Below are positions 1 to 6,738 of a stretch of 9,146 nucleotides of DNA, piece by piece. Location of the stretch: contig JAKAYM010000072.1 in NCBI GenBank assembly GCA_021826795.1, forward strand, positions 1 through 9,146, in the 5' to 3' direction. The DNA comes from Thermoplasmata archaeon. GTDB lineage: Archaea; Thermoplasmatota; Thermoplasmata; Thermoplasmatales; Thermoplasmataceae. Each line of letters starts with the position of its first letter. Position 1 is the stretch's first letter. The position numbers and the translations under genes were made by a program. The notes under the pieces are model-generated. The model saw only the letters and a program-made list of their open reading frames with translations. It was not told the origin of the DNA and made no database searches.

Positions 1-732
1 GCACTTGTCATAGCCAGTGTTGCGGCTGTACTTACCATGCCGATTTCCAATCTTTTAATACCGAAGCTATCAGGATACTTTTCACTGGATGATAAATCAG
101 GATTCAGGAACACTGTAAAAATGCTGCTGAACATATCATCAATGATTTATATTCCCGGTGCAATGGGCATAGCTGCAATATCAAGAATTACATTATACAT
201 ATTTGCAGGCCCATCATATGCAATAGCCTACGTTCCACTGATTATTATAATGTTTGTTACATCTCTTTTCATAGGAACGGTAATACTTGCATCTGCTGTT
301 AAAAGTGTGCAGAAAAGCAGGATATTCGTATTCTCATCTGGACTTGCATTATTATCGAATATTATCCTGTCAATAATACTTATACCACGCTTTAATATTA
401 TCGGTGCGGGTATTGCATATTCTTCCATGACAACGGTAAATTTTGCAATTATCTATGCATACGCCAGAAGACTGAAAATATCAAATTATGACATAAAAAC
501 TGTCATTAAGATATGGATATCATCGATTATATTATTTATTTTAATATTTGCAGCACAGTTCTACCTTCCATACAATATATTCTCTGAAGTATTCCTTATA
601 TTGGCAGGAATTGCAATATACCTGTTTGAAATTAAATTCATGAAATTAATGGGATCGCCGGAGAGGGAGTTTATCATATCTATAGTTCCATCAAGATTTT
701 CATTGCTTCGCAAATTATTGAATAAATTATAA
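1..732 (+). CDS. Polysaccharide flippase, Wzx/MOP type (C-terminal part, 5' truncated by window)
   Basis: Membrane exporter of the MOP superfamily (Wzx/RfbX-like), expected to flip lipid-linked oligosaccharides across the cytoplasmic membrane. The reading frame is open from base 1, so the ATG at 37 is internal (twelve codons precede it) and 243 residues of a protein that usually has about 450-500 are present. The piece is a run of hydrophobic segments separated by short basic loops. The part from VPLIIIMFVTSLFIG through ILIPRFNIIGAGIAYSS resembles the polysaccharide biosynthesis C-terminal domain, with its typical LIPRFxIIGAxIA signature. The protein ends in a basic tail (LLRKLLNKL). A GT2 gene follows 52 bp downstream on the same strand, which fits a glycan export locus. 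The family call is by recognition of motif and topology; the substrate is unknown. Confidence 0.85.
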   Translation, partial: ALVIASVAAVLTMPISNLLIPKLSGYFSLDDKSGFRNTVKMLLNISSMIYIPGAMGIAAISRITLYIFAGPSYAIAYVPLIIIMFVTSLFIGTVILASAVKSVQKSRIFVFSSGLALLSNIILSIILIPRFNIIGAGIAYSSMTTVNFAIIYAYARRLKISNYDIKTVIKIWISSIILFILIFAAQFYLPYNIFSEVFLILAGIAIYLFEIKFMKLMGSPEREFIISIVPSRFSLLRKLLNKL

Positions 733-752
733 TTCATAATATTTAATACAAA

Positions 753-760
753 TATTTTTA
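753..760 (+). promoter_or_regulatory. TATA box for the GT2 gene
   Basis: TATTTTTA begins 32 nt before the ATG at 785, the distance expected if transcription starts at or next to the start codon (leaderless mRNA). No Shine-Dalgarno motif lies before the ATG. The same 8-mer at the same distance is found before gmd on the other strand. Confidence 0.6.
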
Positions 761-784
761 TGAGCCGTATCATTTTACTGACCA

Positions 785-1771
785 ATGGTTTATTCCTCCA
801 TAGTAATCTTTGATTTCAGCAGGCCCGATTTCGTGAAGAAATCAATTAATTTTCTCATAAAAGAGACTTCTGGAACTGATTCTGAAATTATACTGATAAA
901 GAGTTACAGGAACCCTGAAATTGAAAAATTCCTTGACGATAATAAGATTATATATTCTGATCTGATGGATAGCAATAAACAGAGCGATTACATAAAAGCA
1001 GCTTCTAAAATAGCAACTGGTGAAATAATTATTTTCATGGACGATGACGACCTATTTTACAGTGGAAAAATAAAATATATCGCTGATCTTTTTAAAAATA
1101 ACAAAAATTTAGGATATTATCACAATAATTTTGACACAGTTGACGAATTTAATAATATTACTGTAAACAGGAATTATAAGACACCTGAATTTGAAACACT
1201 TTATATAGAAAATAACAGAAAAGCTGAATTCTTTCAAAAGAATAAAAATATTAAGTTAATGTTAAAAATCAGGCCAGACTTCAACAGCAGTTCTATTGCC
1301 GTAAGGAGGTTACTCCTTCTGGAATACCACGAAGACTATGATTTCAATGTAAGACCTGATTCCTTTATTTTTGCCTTAGCTTTGATGTCTTCTATGGATA
1401 TTATGCTGGATAATAAAGTTTTAACATATTACAGGATCTATGGTGGAAATGTAAGCACATCATATAATGCCACTGTCAATAAATTGCAGGAAACCTTTAT
1501 GGAGGCATTTTCCTCAGGAATTTCTATGTTTGATATTATCCAGAAGATTACAATGGATAGTGCCTATGTGAATTATATTAAACTCAGAATTATAAATTTA
1601 AAACTTGCCTACAACTTCTGGTCATTGAGCAGAACATATAAAATAGATTTAAAAAGCAAATTTATGGCTCTCGGTACAGATTTCATCCACGAGCTGGCAT
1701 ATATAATATTATCGGCAATGCCTGCATTTATAAAATTAAAAGCCATGAAGATATTTTACCATGCTAAATAA
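785..1771 (+). CDS. Family 2 glycosyltransferase (GT-A fold)
   Basis: Predicted inverting glycosyltransferase of family GT2, transferring a sugar from a nucleotide-sugar donor on the cytoplasmic side. The 328-residue protein opens with a Rossmann-like strand (SSIVIFDF) and has an acidic IIIFMDDDDLF stretch, with four Asp at residues 86-89. This is the DXD-type metal and nucleotide-sugar binding motif at its usual place about 80-90 residues in. A second conserved-looking segment, RPDFNSSSIAVRR near residue 160-175, resembles the acceptor-side region of GT2 enzymes. The C-terminal 100 residues are helical with hydrophobic patches (ELAYIILSAMPAFIKL), suggesting membrane association rather than clear transmembrane helices. 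The ATG at 785 is supported by the TATA box 32 nt upstream. The gene ends 13 bp from the convergent aminotransferase. Donor and acceptor cannot be told from sequence. Confidence 0.88.
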   Translation: MVYSSIVIFDFSRPDFVKKSINFLIKETSGTDSEIILIKSYRNPEIEKFLDDNKIIYSDLMDSNKQSDYIKAASKIATGEIIIFMDDDDLFYSGKIKYIADLFKNNKNLGYYHNNFDTVDEFNNITVNRNYKTPEFETLYIENNRKAEFFQKNKNIKLMLKIRPDFNSSSIAVRRLLLLEYHEDYDFNVRPDSFIFALALMSSMDIMLDNKVLTYYRIYGGNVSTSYNATVNKLQETFMEAFSSGISMFDIIQKITMDSAYVNYIKLRIINLKLAYNFWSLSRTYKIDLKSKFMALGTDFIHELAYIILSAMPAFIKLKAMKIFYHAK

Positions 1772-1784
1772 TAATTAATGAACA

Positions 1785-2876
1785 TTATTCAGAATCTATA
1801 AACTCATTAATCTTGCTGCACACATAATCAACCTCTTCTTTTTTCAGTTTAACACTGCTGGGCAGGTTTATTCCCCTTTCAGCTATATCAGTGCTTGCCG
1901 GATAGTTTCCCTTATTGTATTGCTCATATGGCGGCATGGTATGCACAGGATAAAAGAATCTCCTTGTATCTATTTCATTCCTGTATAGAAAGTCCATTAA
2001 GCCATCCCTCTCCTTTTCATCCTTCATCAATATGGAATACAGCCAGTATGTTCCCTTGTAATCACTGCCCTCAGGATGCAGTGTTACCCTATCCTTTAGT
2101 TTCTCCCTGTATATTTTCCCTATTTCATGCTTTCTCTCTATGAAGTAATTTATTCTTTCAAGCTGTGCAACACCCAGTGCTGCCTGGAGGTTGGTCATCC
2201 TGTAATTGTACCCTATGAATTCATGCCAGTACCTTTTCTTGGAAGTCATTCCATGGTCTCTGAGCATTGACATTTTATTGTATAACTCCTTATTATTCGT
2301 AGTGCAGAATCCTCCCTCGCCTGTTGTCATTGTCTTATTGCCATAGAAGGAGAAGCACCCGACTGTACCTATAGAACCCAGTTTCCTGCCCTTATATGTG
2401 GTTCCCAGTGATTCTGCTGTATCCTCTATAATATATAATTTATGCCTATCAGCTATCTCCATGATTTTATCCATGTCAGCTGCATTGCCGTATAGATGGA
2501 CAACAATGATTGCCCTTGTTTTAGGAGTAATTAATCCCTCAATCTTTTCAGGGTCAATGCACCAGTTTTTCTTATCAATATCGCATAATACCGGCGTTGC
2601 ATTGCAGTACAGCACAGCATTAACAGGGCTTATGAAGGTTAGGTCAGGGACTATCACCTCATCACCTTCCTTAATTCCCAGGGCAGATAATGCTAAATGC
2701 AGTGCTGTTGTCCCATTGGATACCGTCAATCCGTATTCTGTTCCTATGAATTCAGAGAAGTTTTTCTCAAACTCATCTATGTATTTCCCGTGTGAGCTCA
2801 CCCATCCCGATCTGACAGCATCATCTACGTATTCTATTTCCTTTTCTCCTATGTCTGGCTCTGATACTGGAATCAT
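1785..2876 (-). CDS. per: DegT/DnrJ/EryC1/StrS aminotransferase, probable GDP-perosamine synthase
   Basis: PLP-dependent sugar aminotransferase (363 residues, normal family length). Visible landmarks are SNGTTALHLAL (residues 53-63, cofactor phosphate region), EDTAESLG (151-158, with Asp152 expected to contact the pyridine nitrogen), and FSFYGNKTMTTGEGG (175-189) with the Schiff-base lysine at Lys181. The retained lysine separates it from the ColD-type 3-dehydratases of this superfamily, which carry histidine there. The GNKT-TTGEGG block is typical of perosamine synthases, and the partner gene immediately upstream is GDP-mannose 4,6-dehydratase, whose product is the perosamine synthase substrate. 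The predicted reaction is therefore transfer of the glutamate amino group to GDP-4-keto-6-deoxymannose, giving GDP-perosamine. The ATG overlaps the gmd stop as ATGA, and a GAGGT ribosome binding site lies 8 nt upstream. The superfamily is near certain; the perosamine assignment rests on motif and context. Another 4-keto sugar remains possible. Confidence 0.85.
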   Translation of the reverse strand: MIPVSEPDIGEKEIEYVDDAVRSGWVSSHGKYIDEFEKNFSEFIGTEYGLTVSNGTTALHLALSALGIKEGDEVIVPDLTFISPVNAVLYCNATPVLCDIDKKNWCIDPEKIEGLITPKTRAIIVVHLYGNAADMDKIMEIADRHKLYIIEDTAESLGTTYKGRKLGSIGTVGCFSFYGNKTMTTGEGGFCTTNNKELYNKMSMLRDHGMTSKKRYWHEFIGYNYRMTNLQAALGVAQLERINYFIERKHEIGKIYREKLKDRVTLHPEGSDYKGTYWLYSILMKDEKERDGLMDFLYRNEIDTRRFFYPVHTMPPYEQYNKGNYPASTDIAERGINLPSSVKLKKEEVDYVCSKINEFIDSE

Positions 2877-3928
2877 TTCACATTACCTCTGTATGTTTTT
2901 AAAAGATTATTCTCATTGGGATAATTGGGCACATCCCACGGAAATTGTTCCCCCTTCAAGTACATATCCCATCTTTTTAATTCTGCCTTCATCATCAATT
3001 TTACAAGTTCAGGGAATTTTGTTTTCGGTTCCCATTTGATTTCCTTTCTGGCTTTTGAGTAATCCCCTCTTAATGCAGGAACATCTAATGGCCTTACAAA
3101 TCTCTTGTCTATTTCAAGATACTCATGGTAATCCATATCAATGTATTCAAATGCGTACTTCAGAAACTCCTCCACTGTATGGGTCTCATCTGTTGCTATC
3201 ACATAGTCATCGGGCTTATCTGACTGCAGCATCCTGTACATGGCATCAACATACTCAGGAGCATATCCCCAGTCCCTCTTTGCATTGACATTGCCAAGCT
3301 TTATTTTCTTCTCCAATCCATAATGTATCTTTGCAACCTCATTGACTATCTTCCTTGTAACAAATTCCAATCCCCTTATTTCTGACTCATGGTTAAACAG
3401 TATGCCTGAGGAAATGAACAATCCATAGCCCTCCCTGTATATCCTTGATATCCAGTAGCCGTATAGCTTGGCAGCTGCATAGGGGCTCATGGGCTGGAAA
3501 ACATCATTTTCATTTAATGCTTTATCATTATAGGACGAACCGAACATTTCACTGGTACCTGCATAATACACCCTTGTATCCTTATAATAAAGCTTCACAG
3601 CCTCTAAAATCCTTGTGGTTGACAGCCCTGTTACCTCTGCAGTTGCCAGTGGCGACTCAAAGGATGCCTCTACAAAGCTCTGTGCAGCCAAATGGTAAAC
3701 CTCATCCGGCTCTGATGCCCTGAACGCATTCAGGATGGAGGATAAATCGCTCAGGTCTCCTGAAATTAAATTAATTTTGTCATATATTCCAAGGGACTGA
3801 AGCCTCCAGAAATTTGGAGTGCTCAATCTTCTATATAATCCATAGACCTTGTAGTTTTTATCTAAAAGCAGTTTTGCCAGGTAAGCACCGTCCTGCCCTG
3901 TAATGCCTGTAATAAGTGCAGATTTCAT
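2873..3928 (-). CDS. gmd: GDP-mannose 4,6-dehydratase
   Basis: NAD(P)-dependent short-chain dehydrogenase/reductase (extended SDR) converting GDP-D-mannose to GDP-4-keto-6-deoxy-D-mannose in the cytosol. The 351 residues match the family length. Motifs in order: TGITGQDGAYL (Gly8, Gly11, Gly14 of the Rossmann GxxGxxG), Arg33-Arg34 followed by the STPNFWRL block, HLAAQSFV (79-86), GTSEMFG (124-130) with Thr125 and Glu127, the YxxxK pair Tyr150/Lys154, NHESEIRGLEFVTRKI (179-194), and NAKRDWGYAPEYVDAM (215-230). Thr, Glu, Tyr and Lys are the expected catalytic set, so the enzyme should be active. No epimerase/reductase (fcl) or 4-reductase (rmd) is seen nearby; the only visible downstream step is the overlapping aminotransferase. 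A leaderless-type promoter precedes the ATG. The region is visibly richer in GC than the glycosyltransferase genes around it. Confidence 0.95.
   Translation of the reverse strand: MKSALITGITGQDGAYLAKLLLDKNYKVYGLYRRLSTPNFWRLQSLGIYDKINLISGDLSDLSSILNAFRASEPDEVYHLAAQSFVEASFESPLATAEVTGLSTTRILEAVKLYYKDTRVYYAGTSEMFGSSYNDKALNENDVFQPMSPYAAAKLYGYWISRIYREGYGLFISSGILFNHESEIRGLEFVTRKIVNEVAKIHYGLEKKIKLGNVNAKRDWGYAPEYVDAMYRMLQSDKPDDYVIATDETHTVEEFLKYAFEYIDMDYHEYLEIDKRFVRPLDVPALRGDYSKARKEIKWEPKTKFPELVKLMMKAELKRWDMYLKGEQFPWDVPNYPNENNLLKTYRGNVK
2885..2889 (-). promoter_or_regulatory. Ribosome binding site of the aminotransferase gene
   Basis: GAGGT on the minus strand, 8 nt before the ATG at 2876 and inside the 3' end of gmd. 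It is the only clear Shine-Dalgarno site found before a start in this window, and it belongs to the only gene reached by a 4-nt ATGA overlap. It supports the chosen start and co-translation with gmd. Confidence 0.65.
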
Positions 3929-3952
3929 ATTGTAGGAATGAATTATAGATAT

Positions 3953-3960
3953 TAAAAATA
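3953..3960 (-). promoter_or_regulatory. TATA box for the gmd-aminotransferase operon
   Basis: TATTTTTA on the minus strand starts 32 nt before the gmd ATG (3928), the same octamer and distance as the GT2 promoter at 753-760. No Shine-Dalgarno motif precedes gmd, consistent with a leaderless transcript. The element lies in the short gap behind the upstream GT4 gene, so gmd is probably transcribed on its own promoter. Confidence 0.6.
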
Positions 3961-3971
3961 TTGTTTATTAT

Positions 3972-3981
3972 GAACCGGTTC
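3972..3981. repeat. Perfect 10-bp palindrome upstream of gmd, candidate operator
   Basis: GAACCGGTTC is a perfect palindrome in an AT-rich gap. It lies 3 bp behind the stop of the minus-strand GT4 gene and about 12 bp upstream of the gmd TATA box, where an archaeal activator could bind. It has no loop, so it is a poor hairpin terminator. The function is not known; a chance occurrence is possible. Confidence 0.35.
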
Positions 3982-3984
3982 GAA

Positions 3985-5139
3985 TCAGTTAGTTTCATCT
4001 GTATTATTGGCTATTTCGATTGCTATATCTTTATATGCCGGTATTTTAATGTTATTCTCCTCAAAGTTCCCTGCTTCTACTGCTTTTATTCCCTCTTCCA
4101 GATACTTAGAACCACATTCCGGAGTATTATCCTTCATTATATGCACGCCGTATTTTATAAGGTCATTTGCACAGCCTGCAGGAGTAGTTATAACATAAAG
4201 ACCCATGGCTATTGCCTCTAACCTGCTTATTGCAAAACTTTCATGTTCGGAAAACAGGCAATAAATAGATGCATGATTATAAATTTCTATCAGTTCTTCC
4301 CTGCTTTTCTCTCCGGTAAAAATTATCCTTTTATCCATACTATATGATTTTACCATATCCAGAAGTGAAGAGAAATATTCTTTATTATTTGCAGTTCCTA
4401 TAATTTCTAAATTCCAGTCCGGATATTTTTCAGCGATCAATTTAAATGATTTTATCAGAATATCTATACCCTTTACCGGTGTAATCCGGGATACAGTTAT
4501 AATAGTTTTATCTCTATGTTTATTATTATATTTCAGAAAATCATCAAAGACAGTATTAGGAATAACCGTCAACTTTTTTTTAATTCCCGGCAATGTACTG
4601 AAAACCTCATAGCCGCATGATGTTTCAGTCACTATATTATCAAATATGTGTGAAAGCAGTCTGTAATATAATCTTATAGCTATTTTTCCTACTCCTTTCA
4701 TCCCTATTAGATCGGTACCATCATTGTCTAATTTCAATATAAGTTTTGTTTTGACCCTATTTATTCTACAGTATATTTTATATCTCCATATAATTAACCA
4801 TGTTAGTGTTGAATTATTATATGTCATCAATATATCAGGCTTTACTTCCTTAATGATTTTTGATACTTTTCTATATTCATCGAAATTCAAAAAATTCAGC
4901 AATCTGGGGATAATTGCTATACCCGATGACTTTTCATCAGCAATATACCGGTCATCGAGGTTTCCTGTTTCATATATTTTTATATTATTTTTCCGGAATT
5001 TTTCACTTCTCATTACTCCAACTATCAACGCTACCTCATATCCAGCCTGAACAAAACCTATAGGTATAGCACCAAGGGCTTTGTGCTCATAGGTGTCTAT
5101 AAAATCTGAGTATGGAAGGTAAAGCAGAAATTTCTCCAT
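3985..5139 (-). CDS. GT4-type glycosyltransferase (GT-B fold), canonical E-x7-E
   Basis: Predicted retaining glycosyltransferase of the GT4 group, 384 residues, the usual length. The N-terminal Rossmann domain begins with MEKFLLYLPYSD and includes the acceptor-side segment EHKALGAIPIGFVQAGYEV (18-36). The linker and start of the donor domain are seen at VIPNTVFDDF (192-201). The C-terminal donor domain has ITVSRITPVKGIDILIKSF (214-232), NLEIIGTAN (243-251) and SEHESFAISRLEAIAMG (297-313). In the last, Glu300 and Glu308 form the intact E-x7-E motif that binds the nucleotide-sugar. The TATA box 31 nt upstream supports the ATG at 5139; an ATG 8 nt further upstream is out of frame. The protein has no signal peptide and should work at the cytoplasmic face. 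Because the gmd operon lies next to it, a GDP-sugar donor is plausible but not proven. Confidence 0.9.
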   Translation of the reverse strand: MEKFLLYLPYSDFIDTYEHKALGAIPIGFVQAGYEVALIVGVMRSEKFRKNNIKIYETGNLDDRYIADEKSSGIAIIPRLLNFLNFDEYRKVSKIIKEVKPDILMTYNNSTLTWLIIWRYKIYCRINRVKTKLILKLDNDGTDLIGMKGVGKIAIRLYYRLLSHIFDNIVTETSCGYEVFSTLPGIKKKLTVIPNTVFDDFLKYNNKHRDKTIITVSRITPVKGIDILIKSFKLIAEKYPDWNLEIIGTANNKEYFSSLLDMVKSYSMDKRIIFTGEKSREELIEIYNHASIYCLFSEHESFAISRLEAIAMGLYVITTPAGCANDLIKYGVHIMKDNTPECGSKYLEEGIKAVEAGNFEENNIKIPAYKDIAIEIANNTDETN

Positions 5140-5160
5140 ATCTTCATTGTAATAATATAG

Positions 5161-5170
5161 TTATATTAAA
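5161..5170 (-). promoter_or_regulatory. TATA box for the GT4 gene at 3985-5139
   Basis: TTTAATATAA on the minus strand starts 31 nt before the ATG at 5139. There is no Shine-Dalgarno motif in the intervening sequence, so the transcript is probably leaderless and independent of the GT4 gene upstream. Confidence 0.55.
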
Positions 5171-5202
5171 CTTTATTTATATTTCGTTGATTTCTAATAT
5201 AT

Positions 5203-6435
5203 TCAATGCCTACTGCCTTTCAATTTATTTATTACTCCTAAATGTGCCTCTGCTACATACTTCCAGGAAGAATGTTTATCTATAAATTTGTTCAGTTCAG
5301 GGTCTTCAAAAAGGTACCCCTTATAATTTAAAAATTTCAATGACCTATCTGCCATTGCATCTATATCAAATTCTTTGACAAGGGAAACAGACTTAAAATT
5401 TCTATAAAGTGATAATCCAGGAATATCGTAAGCTACAACCGGTACATGCAAAAACAATGCCTGTAGCACCGAAATGGAAAACGAATCGCTATGGCTCGGG
5501 TAGAGCATTAATTTTGATCTGGAAAGTTCATTGTATAATTCATCATCATTGAGTATACCGAGATATACCACATAATTCTCGATATCCAGTTTTTTAATTA
5601 TCCTGTAAAACTCTTTTTCCTCAAAATTCCGTTGAAATGTACCGGAAATTTTTAATTTAATCTTATATGTTTCTGTTATTTTTTTATGTATATAGAGAAC
5701 ATCGAATAATCCTTTCTGGTAAATTAATCTGGCGTAAAATATTATCTGATCACTTTTTTCTTCCTTCTGATACTTCTTGATTCTCTCGTCAATGGCATTT
5801 GAGGGATTCAATACATATATATCTTTAAAATTAATGTATAGATTTCTTTTATATTCATTATTTACAATTGTTATGAAGGAAAGATTTTTATTATGGAGCA
5901 ATTTTCTCATTGTTATTTTTCTATTCAATAAATTATAAACTCCGGCAATAGTTACAAACCAGGATATTCGTGACATCATGCCAGAAAACTTGATAATACT
6001 TTTCATGGTACCATATGAATATGAGGTTATATCACCGAGGTCCTGCAGGCAGGCACCCATGGCTATATTGTTTAGCCTGCTCAAGCGGGATGAAATTTCA
6101 CCTCCAAATTGGATATTATCGAGATAATATTGAAAGTCCATATCATATATGAGATTACAATTTGTTATCTCTTTACTGTAATTTTGAACAATACCATTTA
6201 TCTCCGGCTTTTCTTTATAATATTTAAGAAAATATGGGCTAACTTCTATACCGGATTCTTTTAGTTTATGTATGAAACTGAAATCCAGGCTATCAGGATT
6301 TCCGAACATTTGTGGTTCCGGGAAAAATAAGATATCATGAAATTCTGGAAGTAGCTGTATAACTTCTCTCATGTGCTTTTGAGCACCTCCTATCTTTGTA
6401 GATACTATACCGTTGGCAAATATCGCTATTTTCAA
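5203..6435 (-). CDS. GT4-like glycosyltransferase with altered E-x7-E, TTG start
   Basis: GT-B-fold glycosyltransferase, 410 residues. The N-terminus KIAIFANGIVSTKIGGAQKHMREV carries the GGAxxH motif (residues 16-21) typical of the GT4 acceptor domain. The donor domain shows IIFYARLIYQKGLFDVL (231-247), LKISGTF (261-267), YVVYLGIL (288-295) and LYPSHSDSFSISVLQAL (311-327). In this last block the two glutamates of the usual E-x7-E motif are replaced by Asp317 and Gln325, which could change donor binding or activity. The start is TTG at 6435: the first in-frame ATG would be Met22, after the GGAQKH motif, and would delete the first strand. A TATA box starts 31 nt before the TTG, matching the ATG genes nearby. 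The gene is very AT-rich. It ends 63 bp before the next GT4 gene, which has its own promoter, so the two are probably not an operon. Confidence 0.85.
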   Translation of the reverse strand: MKIAIFANGIVSTKIGGAQKHMREVIQLLPEFHDILFFPEPQMFGNPDSLDFSFIHKLKESGIEVSPYFLKYYKEKPEINGIVQNYSKEITNCNLIYDMDFQYYLDNIQFGGEISSRLSRLNNIAMGACLQDLGDITSYSYGTMKSIIKFSGMMSRISWFVTIAGVYNLLNRKITMRKLLHNKNLSFITIVNNEYKRNLYINFKDIYVLNPSNAIDERIKKYQKEEKSDQIIFYARLIYQKGLFDVLYIHKKITETYKIKLKISGTFQRNFEEKEFYRIIKKLDIENYVVYLGILNDDELYNELSRSKLMLYPSHSDSFSISVLQALFLHVPVVAYDIPGLSLYRNFKSVSLVKEFDIDAMADRSLKFLNYKGYLFEDPELNKFIDKHSSWKYVAEAHLGVINKLKGSRH

Positions 6436-6458
6436 TACTGGATAAGTTGTGGTATATA

Positions 6459-6466
6459 TATAAATA
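6459..6466 (-). promoter_or_regulatory. TATA box for the TTG-start GT4 gene
   Basis: TATTTATA (continuing as TATATATA) on the minus strand starts 31 nt before the TTG at 6435. It fixes the probable transcription start at or beside the TTG and is the main evidence for that unusual leaderless start. Confidence 0.6.
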
Positions 6467-6570
6467 TTCAGGAAAGAATAGAATTATAAACTGGATATAA
6501 GGCATTTCTTTTGGCTAAATTCTTTACTGCACAGTTTATGAAGTGTTATGTTTTTATAAAAACTAAAGAC

Positions 6571-6578
6571 TTTTATAT
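6571..6578 (+). promoter_or_regulatory. TATA box for the small basic gene and PIN gene
   Basis: TTTTATAT starts 28 nt before the ATG at 6599, fitting leaderless transcription. It is divergent from the promoter at 6459-6466, and about 100 bp of AT-rich sequence between them holds no ORF worth calling. It probably drives both the 45-codon gene and the PIN gene that follows 2 nt later. Confidence 0.5.
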
Positions 6579-6598
6579 TGTTAAATAATATAAAATAT

Positions 6599-6736
6599 AT
6601 GGCAACTAAAAGGATATTAAATCCTGTAACTGGTAAATACTATAAAATTAGGGAAAGGAACACTTCAAATGGTACAAAAGGTCAGATACTTGGTCTATGG
6701 AAACAATCGACAATCAAGAAGAAAAAAAATAAATAA
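6599..6736 (+). CDS. Small basic protein, 45 aa, candidate partner or antitoxin of the PIN protein
   Basis: A 45-residue ORF, ATG at 6599 and TAA at 6734-6736. It starts MATKRILNPVTGKYYKIR, continues through KGQILGLW and ends in a lysine-rich tail (STIKKKKNK). About 13 of 45 residues are Lys or Arg and only one is acidic, so it may bind nucleic acid. The compact NPVTGKYYKIRER and GTKGQILGLW blocks look like a conserved folded core rather than random coding, and a TATA box sits 28 nt before the ATG. The stop is 2 nt before the GTG of the PIN gene, as in toxin-antitoxin pairs where the antitoxin comes first. It does not look like the AbrB, ribbon-helix-helix or Phd antitoxins usually paired with VapC and is basic where those are often acidic. 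I do not recognise a named family; the antitoxin role is inferred from position only. Confidence 0.65.
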   Translation: MATKRILNPVTGKYYKIRERNTSNGTKGQILGLWKQSTIKKKKNK

Positions 6737-6738
6737 AC

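Noticed and set aside
1760..1800. Possible bidirectional terminator between the convergent GT2 and aminotransferase genes
   Set aside because: The only hairpin found is AATG-AA-CATT with about five pairs and a two-base loop, without a clear T-run. It is too weak to call in such AT-rich DNA.
1895..3723. Long plus-strand reading frames (for example 2398-3039, 3445-3723) within the gmd and aminotransferase region
   Set aside because: They lie antisense to genes with full catalytic motifs, their translations are low-complexity with no recognisable domain, and no promoter matches them. They are shadows of the real genes.
3974..3990. GGTTCGAATC resembling a tRNA T-loop, possible tRNA fragment or attachment site near gmd
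   Set aside because: The flanking bases pair poorly as a T-stem (only three of five), there is no acceptor stem or anticodon arm on either strand, and no integrase gene or second copy is present. The match is largely a by-product of the GAACCGGTTC palindrome.
6534..6590. Sixteen-codon ORF starting ATGAAGTGTTATG in the divergent promoter region
   Set aside because: It is very short, has no motif, and overlaps the TATA box assigned to the 45-codon gene, so it is not likely to be coding.
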